Assembly (NCBI GenBank): GCA_050730675.1
Contig: JBOHNM010000006.1
Span: forward strand, 1-56,880
Direction of reading: 5' to 3'
Length of the DNA: 56,880 nucleotides
From: JBOHNM01 sp050730675
GTDB lineage: Bacteria > Planctomycetota > Phycisphaerae > Phycisphaerales > UBA1924
Shown here: positions 34,320 through 43,000 of the stretch, piece by piece
Layout of the letters: the number at the start of each line of letters is the position of its first letter
Position numbering within the stretch: the first letter of the stretch is position 1
Translations under genes and position numbers: made by a program
The notes under the pieces: generated by a model
The model's input: only the letters and a program-made list of their open reading frames with translations
Databases searched by the model: none
Told to the model about the DNA's origin: nothing

Positions 34320-35819
34320 TCAGCCCATCGTGGCGACGCTGTTGAGCGTCCCGAATGAGTTGGGGATCGTGAACGGGTTGTGCGGGTCGGTCATCCACTG
34401 GCCGTCGGCGACCAGGCGATACTGGTGCTCTCCTGACGGCAGCGGCAGCAGCAATTCGAGAACACCCAGGTCCTCGTTCACCTTCATGCGGGCCGAGTCG
34501 GGCTGCCAGGCGTTGAAATCGCCCGCGATGCAAACGTGGCGCCCAAGCGTGCGAGGCTGTACAAAGAGCAGGCCCATCGAGGTCTTGAAGACGCCGAAGA
34601 GTGTCGTGCTGGTCCGCTCGGTCTTCACCGGCGACGCCTCGATCTCGACAATCGGCCCGCGCCGCGCAAGCTTTGTGGCCCGCTTGGCCAAGTCCGCTGT
34701 CCTCGCCGCGAGCGTTTCGAGCGAAGCCCGCGCTGCCTGTGCCGCGGCGATCGCAGCCTCGGCTGAAGTGATCGGCGCAGGCTCGGCGACGGCCGTCGCT
34801 GCGCTGCCATTGAAATGAGACAACTCGGTCGCGACTTCGGCGATACGCGAGGTCGCGGCATCCAGCTGCGATTGCGTCAGCCCAACGCTCAATGCTTCGC
34901 TGGCCTTGGGCTTGCGTCCGCGCCGCCCCGTGGAAAGCACCGCGCTGGCCGCGATCGAACTCACCGTCACCTGCTTGGTCTCGCTCTCGGGCAGCGGCGC
35001 AACTTCCGGCGTTGGCATCGGGACACGCCGGGCCGCGCCGCGAGCGGGGGGGTTGTCGAGCACGAATCGTCCCAACGCGAGATAGTCTTCAGCCCCGACA
35101 GACTCCGGCGCATACTCGACGACCGGTTGGCCGAAACTCGCGGCCTCGCGCAGTTTGTCGTCGTAGCGGACCACCACCGGCGCCAGCGAATCGCCGAACT
35201 TGCGGCCAATCTCCTCCAGCACGTCGCGGCTGAGTGCCGTCTCGGGGTGGTGCATCGTCGGCACCAAGCGGTATGTCGGCGAAACGCCCAGCCGCTTGCT
35301 GAGCGATTTGATCGTCGCCACCTGCTTGCTCGCGCCCTGCAGCGCGAAGAACGCCGTTTCGACCGGGATCAGGATCTCCTGCGCCGCTACCAGCGCGTTG
35401 AACGTCAGCATGCCGATCGCCGGCGAGCAGTCGATCAGGCAGACATCGTACTGATCCGCCAGTCTTGTCAGGACGCGTTCAAGTCGCGCCTCGGCATCTT
35501 CGGCTCCAGCAAGGCCCCCACGCGGAGCTTCGAGTCCGGCCAAACGCACCGTGCTCGGCGCCAGGTCCAGGCATCGGCTGATGCGCCACAGGAGTCTCGT
35601 CCAATCGATTGTCGCCTCGGCCGACGCAAGCATCGCATCACCGATGTGGACATCGACACGCTGCTCCGGGATCGCCAGCCCCGCGGCACAGTGTCCCTGT
35701 GGGTCCAGGTCCACCAGCAGCGTCCGCTTGCCGGCCGAGGCCAACACACCAGCGAGATTGATGGCGGTGGTGGTCTTGCCACAGCCGCCCTTTTGATTGA
35801 TGATCGCAATGGTCCGCAC
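34320..35819 (-). CDS. ParA-family ATPase fused to a CBM48/AMPK-like domain
   Basis: A 499-residue fusion. Residues 1-260 are a complete ParA/Soj ATPase: deviant Walker A QKGGCGKTTT (9-18), VDLDPQGH near 36 and LIDCSPAIG near 128. A variable, Ala-rich, helical linker (about 260-400) follows, with several predicted coiled segments. The last 75 residues (425-499) read like a glycogen-binding/isoamylase-N (CBM48) domain: VCIAGDFNAWQPDS, ELLLPLPSGEHQYRLVADGQW and DPHNPF, matching the AGDFNxW...GxYEYKFxVDGxW pattern. ParA proteins position DNA or large complexes; CBM48 binds alpha-glucans. The GTG start has GAGGAG upstream. No parB or parS is adjacent, so it is not a plain chromosome-partition gene. 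It is followed by the MinD-like gene. Confidence 0.85.
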   Translation of the reverse strand: MRTIAIINQKGGCGKTTTAINLAGVLASAGKRTLLVDLDPQGHCAAGLAIPEQRVDVHIGDAMLASAEATIDWTRLLWRISRCLDLAPSTVRLAGLEAPRGGLAGAEDAEARLERVLTRLADQYDVCLIDCSPAIGMLTFNALVAAQEILIPVETAFFALQGASKQVATIKSLSKRLGVSPTYRLVPTMHHPETALSRDVLEEIGRKFGDSLAPVVVRYDDKLREAASFGQPVVEYAPESVGAEDYLALGRFVLDNPPARGAARRVPMPTPEVAPLPESETKQVTVSSIAASAVLSTGRRGRKPKASEALSVGLTQSQLDAATSRIAEVATELSHFNGSAATAVAEPAPITSAEAAIAAAQAARASLETLAARTADLAKRATKLARRGPIVEIEASPVKTERTSTTLFGVFKTSMGLLFVQPRTLGRHVCIAGDFNAWQPDSARMKVNEDLGVLELLLPLPSGEHQYRLVADGQWMTDPHNPFTIPNSFGTLNSVATMG

Positions 35820-36108
35820 GCCGAGCTCCTCGTCCCTGGAAGGGCACCGATAGGGCGGCAGCGGCTCGCAGCGTTCCTTGCCGCGTCTACCCGGTCTCCG
35901 CCCGGCCCCTTCGGTATCGACCCGAGCGCAGGAAAAGCTTGAACCTCACGGCGGCGGGTGATTATCGAGAAAATATCAAGAATCGCCGGACACACGTTGG
36001 CGTGCCACAGCCGGTGACTTCGGCTGTGCGGATGACGTCACGTTTCTCAGTGTGAAGATCCAGAACACGACTATGCCGTCGATGGCAACAAGATCGTGAA
36101 GAGGTGAG
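35820..36108. other. Intergenic region upstream of the parA fusion
   Basis: No gene. It lies between the start of the parA fusion and the end of aroB, both on the minus strand. CACAGCCG and CGGCTGTG form an eight-pair hairpin at 36006-36028 with a seven-base loop, without a T-run. AT-rich bases near 35960-35985 could hold the parA promoter. The aroB-operon transcript must end in or near here. Confidence 0.45.
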
Positions 36109-37476
36109 TCAGACCGCCTCGCGGATCCCATCAATGGCCGCGGCAACCACCGCCGCATCGACGCCCGAAACCACGCGGCACCCGCCCCCCTTGGTCGGCA
36201 GGATCAGCCGCACCTTGCCGCTCTCCACCTTCTTGTCGTCGAGCATCCGCCGGATGACTGTGCCGTTCTCCGGCAGCCCGCTGATCCGTGTCGGCATCCC
36301 CGTTCGCTCGACCAGCCCGCGCACCGAATCGGCCAGCCCCTTGCCCGCGAACTTCAGCCGCTCGCTCACCAGCGCTGCGCACACCAGCCCCAGCGCCACC
36401 GCCTCGCCGTGCTTGAGCGGACCGACGGCCAGGTTCAGGTCCGGGTTGCGCCACGACAGGCCCGGCAGCGTCTCGATCGCGTGCGCAAAGGTGTGCCCCA
36501 GGTTCAACATCATCCGCCCGCCGTCGGGCGTGGTGCTGGTCTCAAACTCGTCGGCCATCACCACGCGGGCCTTGATCGCCACGTTGCGGCGCACCAGCTC
36601 GATCAGCGTTTTGGCGTCCAGCTCCACGATCGCCCCCAGCCGCGCCGCCGTCCACTCCAGCAGCCCCGCATCCTTCTGCGACCGGCCGATCAGCCCGTGC
36701 TTGAGGCACTCGGCCAATCCGCACCGCAGCTCGCGCACCGGAAGCGTCCGCAGGGCCGCGACATCGCACACCACGCGCGAAGGCTGGTGGAACGCGCCGA
36801 CCAGGTTCTTCACCAGCCGCGACTTGCCGTCTTCACTCCCGCCCGGTACATCTAAGTTGACGCCCGTCTTCCCACCCACCGCGGCATCCACCATCGCGAG
36901 CAGGCTCGTTGGGCACTGCACCACCCGCACGCCGCGTCGATAGATCGCCGCCGCGAAGCCCGCGACATCACAGACGATGCCGCCGCCGAGCGCGACGACC
37001 ACATCCCCTCGCTCCAGCCGCATCCGGCCGGCTTCGACCAGCACGCGCTCGGCCGCCCGCAGCGACTTCTCCAGTTCGTCCGCATTGAGGACCACAACGC
37101 TCCAGGCGATCTTCCGTTCATCCAGCCAACGCACCAGCGGTTCGACCAGTCCGCGCCCGAGCTTCCCGTCGATCGCGATCAGTACGCGCGAACCGGGTTT
37201 GGCGATTCCTTCGCACGCACCGCCGATGATCCCCGAGCCGATCAGTACGTCGTACGCGGCGCCCCCCGGCCCCTTCGTCTTCACACTCACACGCGCCGGT
37301 CTGAGCGCCGGCGCAGTCTTGTACGGCAGCGCCACGACCGGCTTGGCGTTGGGTTTCGCCGCCTTCGCACCTTTGGTCTTGTGCGCGGTCTTCACGCCCG
37401 CGCCGCGTCCTCGGCCCGCCGAAGTCTTGGCCCGCGCCGCTCTCGCCGCCCGCTTCGACTTGCTCGCCGTCGCCAT
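36109..37476 (-). CDS. aroB: 3-dehydroquinate synthase AroB with a basic N-terminal tail
   Basis: AroB closes DAHP to 3-dehydroquinate in the shikimate pathway (NAD and Zn/Co dependent). The 455-residue protein has the NAD-binding GGGIVCDVAGF near residue 166, PTSLLAMVDAAVGGKTGVN shortly after, and the metal-ligand segment GHTFAHAIE near 325 with a second at LKHGEAVALG. The first 65 residues are an extra Lys/Ala/Arg-rich tail (for example KRAARAARAK, KTKGAKAAKP), not found in most AroB proteins. ATG 37476 is preceded by GGAG and lies seven bases after the rsfS stop, so both are in one operon. Confidence 0.93.
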   Translation of the reverse strand: MATASKSKRAARAARAKTSAGRGRGAGVKTAHKTKGAKAAKPNAKPVVALPYKTAPALRPARVSVKTKGPGGAAYDVLIGSGIIGGACEGIAKPGSRVLIAIDGKLGRGLVEPLVRWLDERKIAWSVVVLNADELEKSLRAAERVLVEAGRMRLERGDVVVALGGGIVCDVAGFAAAIYRRGVRVVQCPTSLLAMVDAAVGGKTGVNLDVPGGSEDGKSRLVKNLVGAFHQPSRVVCDVAALRTLPVRELRCGLAECLKHGLIGRSQKDAGLLEWTAARLGAIVELDAKTLIELVRRNVAIKARVVMADEFETSTTPDGGRMMLNLGHTFAHAIETLPGLSWRNPDLNLAVGPLKHGEAVALGLVCAALVSERLKFAGKGLADSVRGLVERTGMPTRISGLPENGTVIRRMLDDKKVESGKVRLILPTKGGGCRVVSGVDAAVVAAAIDGIREAV

Positions 37477-37483
37477 GGACCGC

Positions 37484-38107
37484 TCACTCCGCCGCCGCGG
37501 ACGCCGTTGCCCGTCCGGCCCGCTCCCACTCCAGGCGCGGCGCATCGCCCCACAGCATTTCAAGATCATAGAACGCCCGCTGGTTCGGCTCGAAGATGTG
37601 GACAACAACATCGACGCAGTCCAGCACGATCCACGTTGTCTGCTCGTCCAGGTTGGTCCGGAACACGTCGTGCCCCTGCTCGTGCGCCAGGTCGCGCAGG
37701 TGCTCGGCCCCCGAGCGCATCTGCCGGTCGCTGGTGCCGCTGGCGATCACGATGAAGTCCGAGAGCTGGCTCTTCTCGCGCACGTCCATCACGATCACGT
37801 CCGTGCACTTGTCGTCGCTGAGCATCCGCGCGGCGTCGAGCGCGAATTTCTGCGCCGCGGCCTCCGCCGCCGCACGCTTGGGGTCCTTGGTGATTGTCCG
37901 GTCCTTTGACGGCCGGGTCCGCATCCCGACCTGCGAGTCGCGCATCACCGACCCCGCGCCGCGCCTGCCCTTGCCTTTATTCTTTCCGCCACCCGATATT
38001 CGTTTGGCGCCGGGCTTGCCCCGCGCGGGCGTGCTCGCCACGCGTTTCACGCTCGCGCTCTTCGCCGGCTTGCCGCCACTCGCACGCTTGGTCGCTTTCT
38101 TGGCCAT
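37484..38107 (-). CDS. rsfS: Ribosome silencing factor RsfS with a basic N-terminal tail
   Basis: RsfS binds ribosomal protein L14 and blocks subunit joining when nutrients are low. The 207-residue protein is about twice the usual length. The RsfS domain (about 75-190) carries VIVMDVREKSQLSDFIVIAS and the ending WIVLDCVDVVVHIFEPNQRA. The first 70 residues are a Lys/Gly/Ser-rich, histone-like basic tail (MAKKATKRASGG). The same kind of tail begins the next gene, aroB. ATG 38107 is the first Met of this tail and has a -10 box seven bases upstream. Eleven bases after the metallo-hydrolase gene. Confidence 0.92.
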   Translation of the reverse strand: MAKKATKRASGGKPAKSASVKRVASTPARGKPGAKRISGGGKNKGKGRRGAGSVMRDSQVGMRTRPSKDRTITKDPKRAAAEAAAQKFALDAARMLSDDKCTDVIVMDVREKSQLSDFIVIASGTSDRQMRSGAEHLRDLAHEQGHDVFRTNLDEQTTWIVLDCVDVVVHIFEPNQRAFYDLEMLWGDAPRLEWERAGRATASAAAE

Positions 38108-38114
38108 GGGGCCT

Positions 38115-38120
38115 AGTCTA
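38115..38120 (-). promoter_or_regulatory. -10 box of rsfS (leaderless)
   Basis: TAGACT on the minus strand, seven bases before ATG 38107. Its TAG is also the stop codon of the upstream metallo-hydrolase gene, as before zinc-ribbon paralogue D. Confidence 0.45.
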
Positions 38121-39002
38121 GCGGATCGCGGCCGGGCCAAACAGGCTCCCCTGGGCCATCCGCACGCGGGCCCCGCGTTCCACCCGCACCCAGCGCGTCG
38201 GCTCGTCCTGCCCCGCGATGGTTACCGAGTAGTCCGCTCCTTCGTGCAGACCCGCCACCCGCTCCGGGCAGTTGCACTCGCGCGACAGGTGCAGCAGCAC
38301 CACGTGCTCGCTGGGGCCGATCGCGTGGATCGCTTCCAGCGTTTCGTCATTGCTCAGATGCCCGCGCCCGCCGGTGATCCGTCGCTTCAAAAACTCCGGG
38401 CGCTCGCTCTCGGCCTGCATCACCGGGCAGTAGTTGCTCTCGATCGCCAGCACATCCACGCCCCGCAGGTGCTCGAGCAGCTCGTCGGTCACCCGCCCGC
38501 AATCGGTGGCGAACCCCAGTTCACCCGCGTGCGCTGCCGCCGGCAGGCTCATCCGGAACGCCGCGGTGCCCAGCACATCGTGAAAGGTCATCACGGGAAC
38601 GACCCGTAGCCCGTTGCGCGTGTCGAACGCTTCGTCAAACCCGTGCATGAACCCGCGGTTGAGCCCGTATCGGTACGCCCGGTCCAGATGGCCCTTGTGC
38701 ACAAACACCTCGACGTGCCGCGACAAGCCCTGCGCCCATCCCTCGTGGCAATGGTCGCGGTCCAGGTGCGTCAGCACCGCCGACTGGATCTGCTCCATGC
38801 ACATCCCGATCGCTTCCAGTCGCGTCGCCGTCATCCGCGGCGACAAGCCCAGATCAATCAGGCACGAGAACAGATCCTCGTTACCGCGCCGAATGCGCAG
38901 CACCGTGCAATTGCCCTTGCTCCCTGAGCCGAGCACGCACAACTCAAAGTGCGTCGGCAGCACTGCCGGAGTTGGTGGTGGGGTGTCATCCATGACCGCC
39001 AT
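38118..39002 (-). CDS. Metallo-beta-lactamase-fold hydrolase
   Basis: A 294-residue MBL-fold protein of the YycJ/WalJ-like type. The metal motif appears as THLDRDHCHE: the normal HxHxDH has Asp in place of the second His. Other ligands are visible in GHLSNDE and LHLSRECN. LGSGSKGNC near the start is the characteristic first strand. The specific substrate is unknown; relatives act on nucleic acid or phosphodiesters. ATG 39002 lies six bases after a -10 box. The gene is upstream of rsfS and aroB and probably shares part of their transcription. Confidence 0.85.
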   Translation of the reverse strand: MAVMDDTPPPTPAVLPTHFELCVLGSGSKGNCTVLRIRRGNEDLFSCLIDLGLSPRMTATRLEAIGMCMEQIQSAVLTHLDRDHCHEGWAQGLSRHVEVFVHKGHLDRAYRYGLNRGFMHGFDEAFDTRNGLRVVPVMTFHDVLGTAAFRMSLPAAAHAGELGFATDCGRVTDELLEHLRGVDVLAIESNYCPVMQAESERPEFLKRRITGGRGHLSNDETLEAIHAIGPSEHVVLLHLSRECNCPERVAGLHEGADYSVTIAGQDEPTRWVRVERGARVRMAQGSLFGPAAIR

Positions 39003-39008
39003 GGGCGG

Positions 39009-39014
39009 AGAATA
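39009..39014 (-). promoter_or_regulatory. -10 box of the MBL-fold gene (leaderless)
   Basis: TATTCT on the minus strand, then CCGCCC, then ATG 39002. Confidence 0.55.
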
Positions 39015-39065
39015 GCAAACGCTTGCAATTGCGTCGAGAGTCCCTTCGCGGCCCGCGCCCCGATT

Positions 39066-39884
39066 TCACTCTCCTTCGGTCGCATCTGCCAGTCGGCTGT
39101 TGGTCCGGAAAGGCGTCACCGACCGCTTGCACTCGGCGACAAAGTCCGCAATCTCCCGGACCTGCGGGCTGTCCGCCGCGTGCCGGTTCAGGATCGCCAA
39201 CTGCTCGTCGCGCGGCAGGAACGGCATCAGCGCATCGCGGAAGGCTTGGCGAACCACCTGGATCTGGTCACGCGGCACGCCGTTGCGACGCATCCCGACG
39301 ATGTTCAGCCCCACCAGCCGGTTGCGCCCGGCCGACATGCAGTACGGCGGCACATCTGTTGACAGTCCCGACATCCCGCCGACGAACGCCAGCTTGCCGA
39401 TCCGGGTGAACTGGTGGATCACCGCGTTGCCGCCCATGATCACCTTGTCACCGATCTCAGCGTGGCCGCCCATGGCCACGTTGTTGACCAGGGTGACGTC
39501 ATTGCCGATCACCGCGTCGTGGCCCATGTGGGCGTTGACCATCAGGAAGCACCGGTCGCCCACCCGTGTGGGGCGGTCGGGCTTGGTCGCGGCGTGGAGC
39601 GTCACGTGCTCGCGGATGAGGCAGTCCGCCCCGATCACCACCCCGGCGGTGATCATCCCCGGCTTGAACTTGACGTCCTGCGGCTCAAACCCGACGCACG
39701 CCCCGGGATAAACCCTCGTCCGGGGGCCGATCGTCACCGGACCATTCAAATAGACATTGCCGATCAGTTCGACCCCGGCCTCCAGTCGCACCGTACCGGT
39801 GATCACACAGCCAGGTCCAATGACCACGTCGTCGGCTATGGAGGCATCCCCGGAAATGATCGCGCTTGCATGGATCTTCGGCAT
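39066..39884 (-). CDS. lpxA: Acyl-ACP-UDP-N-acetylglucosamine O-acyltransferase LpxA
   Basis: LpxA starts lipid A synthesis by acylating UDP-GlcNAc at the 3-OH. The 272-residue protein is a left-handed beta helix of hexapeptide repeats (VIGPGC, TIGPRT, VIGADC), with the catalytic histidine in NAHMGHDAVIGND (H122). A helical C-terminus follows (RDQIQVVRQAFRDALMPFLP). Length and order match E. coli LpxA (262). It implies an outer membrane with lipid A in this organism. lpxB and lpxD are not in the window. Confidence 0.94.
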   Translation of the reverse strand: MPKIHASAIISGDASIADDVVIGPGCVITGTVRLEAGVELIGNVYLNGPVTIGPRTRVYPGACVGFEPQDVKFKPGMITAGVVIGADCLIREHVTLHAATKPDRPTRVGDRCFLMVNAHMGHDAVIGNDVTLVNNVAMGGHAEIGDKVIMGGNAVIHQFTRIGKLAFVGGMSGLSTDVPPYCMSAGRNRLVGLNIVGMRRNGVPRDQIQVVRQAFRDALMPFLPRDEQLAILNRHAADSPQVREIADFVAECKRSVTPFRTNSRLADATEGE

Positions 39885-39892
39885 AGGCCGCC

Positions 39893-39898
39893 ATGCTA
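39893..39898 (-). promoter_or_regulatory. -10 box of lpxA
   Basis: TAGCAT on the minus strand, eight bases before ATG 39884. Confidence 0.4.
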
Positions 39899-39964
39899 GC
39901 GCCGCTGGTCCGGGGGAAACTCACCCATCACCCGTCCGCTCGCCGATTCAGGCGTACGCCTTTC

Positions 39965-39992
39965 TTGCGTATCGCCGCAGGCAAGGTAAACT
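39965..39992 (+). promoter_or_regulatory. Promoter of the large surface protein
   Basis: TTGCGT (39965-39970), a 16-base spacer and TAAACT (39987-39992). The leader of about 60 bases ends in GGAGG (40045-40049) before ATG 40059. Confidence 0.5.
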
Positions 39993-40058
39993 TTGTCCGC
40001 AAGGATTGCTCGACCCACGGTCAGGACCGTCGCGATGCGCGACCGGAGGCTCCCCAAC

Positions 40059-43000
40059 ATGTCATTCGATCGCCACCTCGGACGTCCCACGCCCCGTTCA
40101 CTCTCCCGCGCCGCGCGCGATCTTCGGGATGAGGCGTTGTTCGAGGAACTTGAGCCGCGCCAGTTCATGGCCGCCGACTTGGCGATCACCGACATCCGCT
40201 TCACCGCCGGCGCCACCGTCACCACCGCACAGTCGGTGATCGTCCAAGCCACCCTCCGCAACGCCGGCAACCAGGTCGCCACCGGCGGCACGCTCCGCGT
40301 CGTGCTCTCCCAGAATCAAACCTACGGCGATGCCGACGACGTCCTGGTCTTCGACAACACCACACCCGCCGGCGGCACCGACGCGATCAATCCCATCGCG
40401 CCGCTTCTCTCGAACGTCCGGACCACCACCAGCGCGACCCTGCTCACGGGCGTCACCCCCGGCATGTACTTCCTGATCGGTCACGTCACACCTACCGGCG
40501 CAAACGGCAACGCGTCTACTGCCAACGACACCTTCGTCAGCGCCACACTCGTCACGGTCAACGCCCCCAACCCCGCACCCGACCTGACCGTCACCGCCGC
40601 CGTCCCGACTGGTGTTTTCCACGCCGGCGACATCGTCAACGGCACCGTCACGCTGCGCAACCAGGGCACCGCCGCGTCCAACGCGCAGTTCACCATCGTC
40701 GGCTACGCCCTATCCCTCGACGCCATCCTCGGCAACGCCGACGACATCATCTTCACCCCCATCGCCGGCGGCGAAATCCCCGGCGGACTGGCGGCCGGCG
40801 GTTCGACCACGCAGGCGCTGCAGTTCACCATGCCCGACACCGTCAACAACGCGGTCTACCGCATCATCGCCTTCGCCGACGCCGACCGCATCAACGCGGA
40901 GTCCAACGAGGCCAACAACGGCTTCGTCGCCCCCGCGGCCACGATCACGGTGCAGCGTCCGGACCCCCAGGTGACGTTCACGCCGTCCATCGGCACGATC
41001 CGCGCCGGGCAGACCCTTTCCGGCACGCTGACGGCCCGGAATCTCGGCAACGCCGCGGTCGATCCCTTCGACTTCCTGATCGGTGTGCTCAACACCACCA
41101 CCAATCAGTTCACCGTGATCCAGAACGGCGTCCTCGGCGGCCCCGACGCGCTCACGCCCACCACGCCGTCGCTCAACGGATTGCAGACCCGCACCATCAC
41201 CAACTACCCGGTACCCATCCCCGCCACGCTTGCACCCGGCACCTACCGCTTCGTCTTCCTCGCAGATGCCCAGGACACGATCGACGAAGGCCCCAACGGC
41301 GAGAACAACAACGAAGTCGCTTCACCGACCACGTTTGTCATCCAGGCGCCGCTTGCTCCCGTCACGACGCCCGATGTCTTGATCGTCGCGAATGTGCCGA
41401 CGGCAACCGTCGTGCCCGGCCAGGCCTTCCGCCTCAGCGGCGCGCTGGCCAACGTCGGCGTCTCCGCCGCCAGCAACGTCACCGTCTCGCTCATCCTCTC
41501 CACCAACACCACCCTCGGCGACGCCGACGACATCATCGTCGATCCGGCCTTCTCCGAGCAGCCCACATCGAACATCGGCAGCGCATGGAGCGAGCTGCTC
41601 GCGGCGCCCGTCCCGCTCAACACGCCCAACGGTCTGTACTACGTCTTCATGCAGGTTGACCCCGGCAACACCGTCAGCGAGGGCACGGCCGGAGAGGCCA
41701 ACAACGTCTTCCGCTCGACCACGGCCGTGATCAATGTCGTCCGCCCCAATCTTGTGGGAACGATCTCCGGCCCGGCCACCGTCGCCGCCGGCTCGTTCAT
41801 CACCCCGGCCGTCACCATTCGCAACGCCGGCAGCGCCGCCGCCGGCGCCTCGCACTACACCATCGCCCTGCGGCCCGCCGGAGCAGCCGACGCCGCGCAG
41901 GACATCCTCCTCACCAGCGGCTCCATCGCCGCCCTGGGCATCGGTGCGCTCGTCTCGCCCGCCACCGGCACGCTGGCCATCCCGACCTCCGTCGCCGCCG
42001 GTCCCTACCGCCTGGTCCTCAACGTCGATTCCGACGACGAGATCGCCGAGGGCGCGGGCGCCGCCGAGGTCAACGCTTTCCTCAACACCACCAACATCAA
42101 CATCACCAATCCCGGCAACGTCACCCTCGCCGACCTGGTCGCCTCGGTTGTCCCTGTCACGGCGACGGTCACCCCCGGCGGCACGCTCAACGCGTCCGTC
42201 CGCGTCAGCAACGTCGGCACCGCCGCGGCGAGCAACTTCACCATCCGCCTGTTCCTCTCCTCCAACGGCACGTTCGACGCTTCGGATATCGAGATCGACA
42301 ACTTCAACATCATGTCGATGCCGACGCCGACCGTGCAGGTCAACCGCTCCATCACTCTGCCCATCTGGCTGCTCGGCAGCAACTCCTACATCGTGGCGGT
42401 CGTCGATACCGACAACGACATCCCCGAGTCCAACGAGGCCAACAACACCGCGGCCACCGCCTCGGCATCGGTCACGGTCGTACGCCCGACCATCAGCATC
42501 TCCGCCAGCGACCCCGCCGCGGCTGAGACGACCGCTCCTGCCGCCGTCAACACCGGCGCGTTCATCGTCACCCGCACCGGGCCGACCACCTCCCCGCTCA
42601 CCGTCAACTACACCCTCGGCGGCACCGCCATCAGCGGCGACGATTACACCGCACTCTCCGGCACCGTCACCATCCCCGCCGGCGCGACTTCCGCCACCGT
42701 CGTCCTCAACGTGACCAACGATGACACCGGCGAGCCGGCCGAAACCGCCATCATCACCCTCGGCCGCGGCGTCGGCTACTCCGTCAACCTCACGCTCAAC
42801 CGCGCCACCATCACCATCGCCGACAACGAGCCGACCGTGACCATCACGGCGCCCGACCGCACCGGCACGGAAGTCACGGCCCCCGGCACCCAGGACGGCC
42901 TCCGCTTCACCGTCACCCGCACCGGTCCGACCACCAACGCGCTCGTCGTCACCTACCTCCTGTCCGGAACCGCCGCCGACGGCGACGACTACACCGGTGC

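Noticed and set aside
36006..36028. Terminator after aroB
   Set aside because: A good hairpin, but without a T-run on either strand, so kept only as a hairpin.
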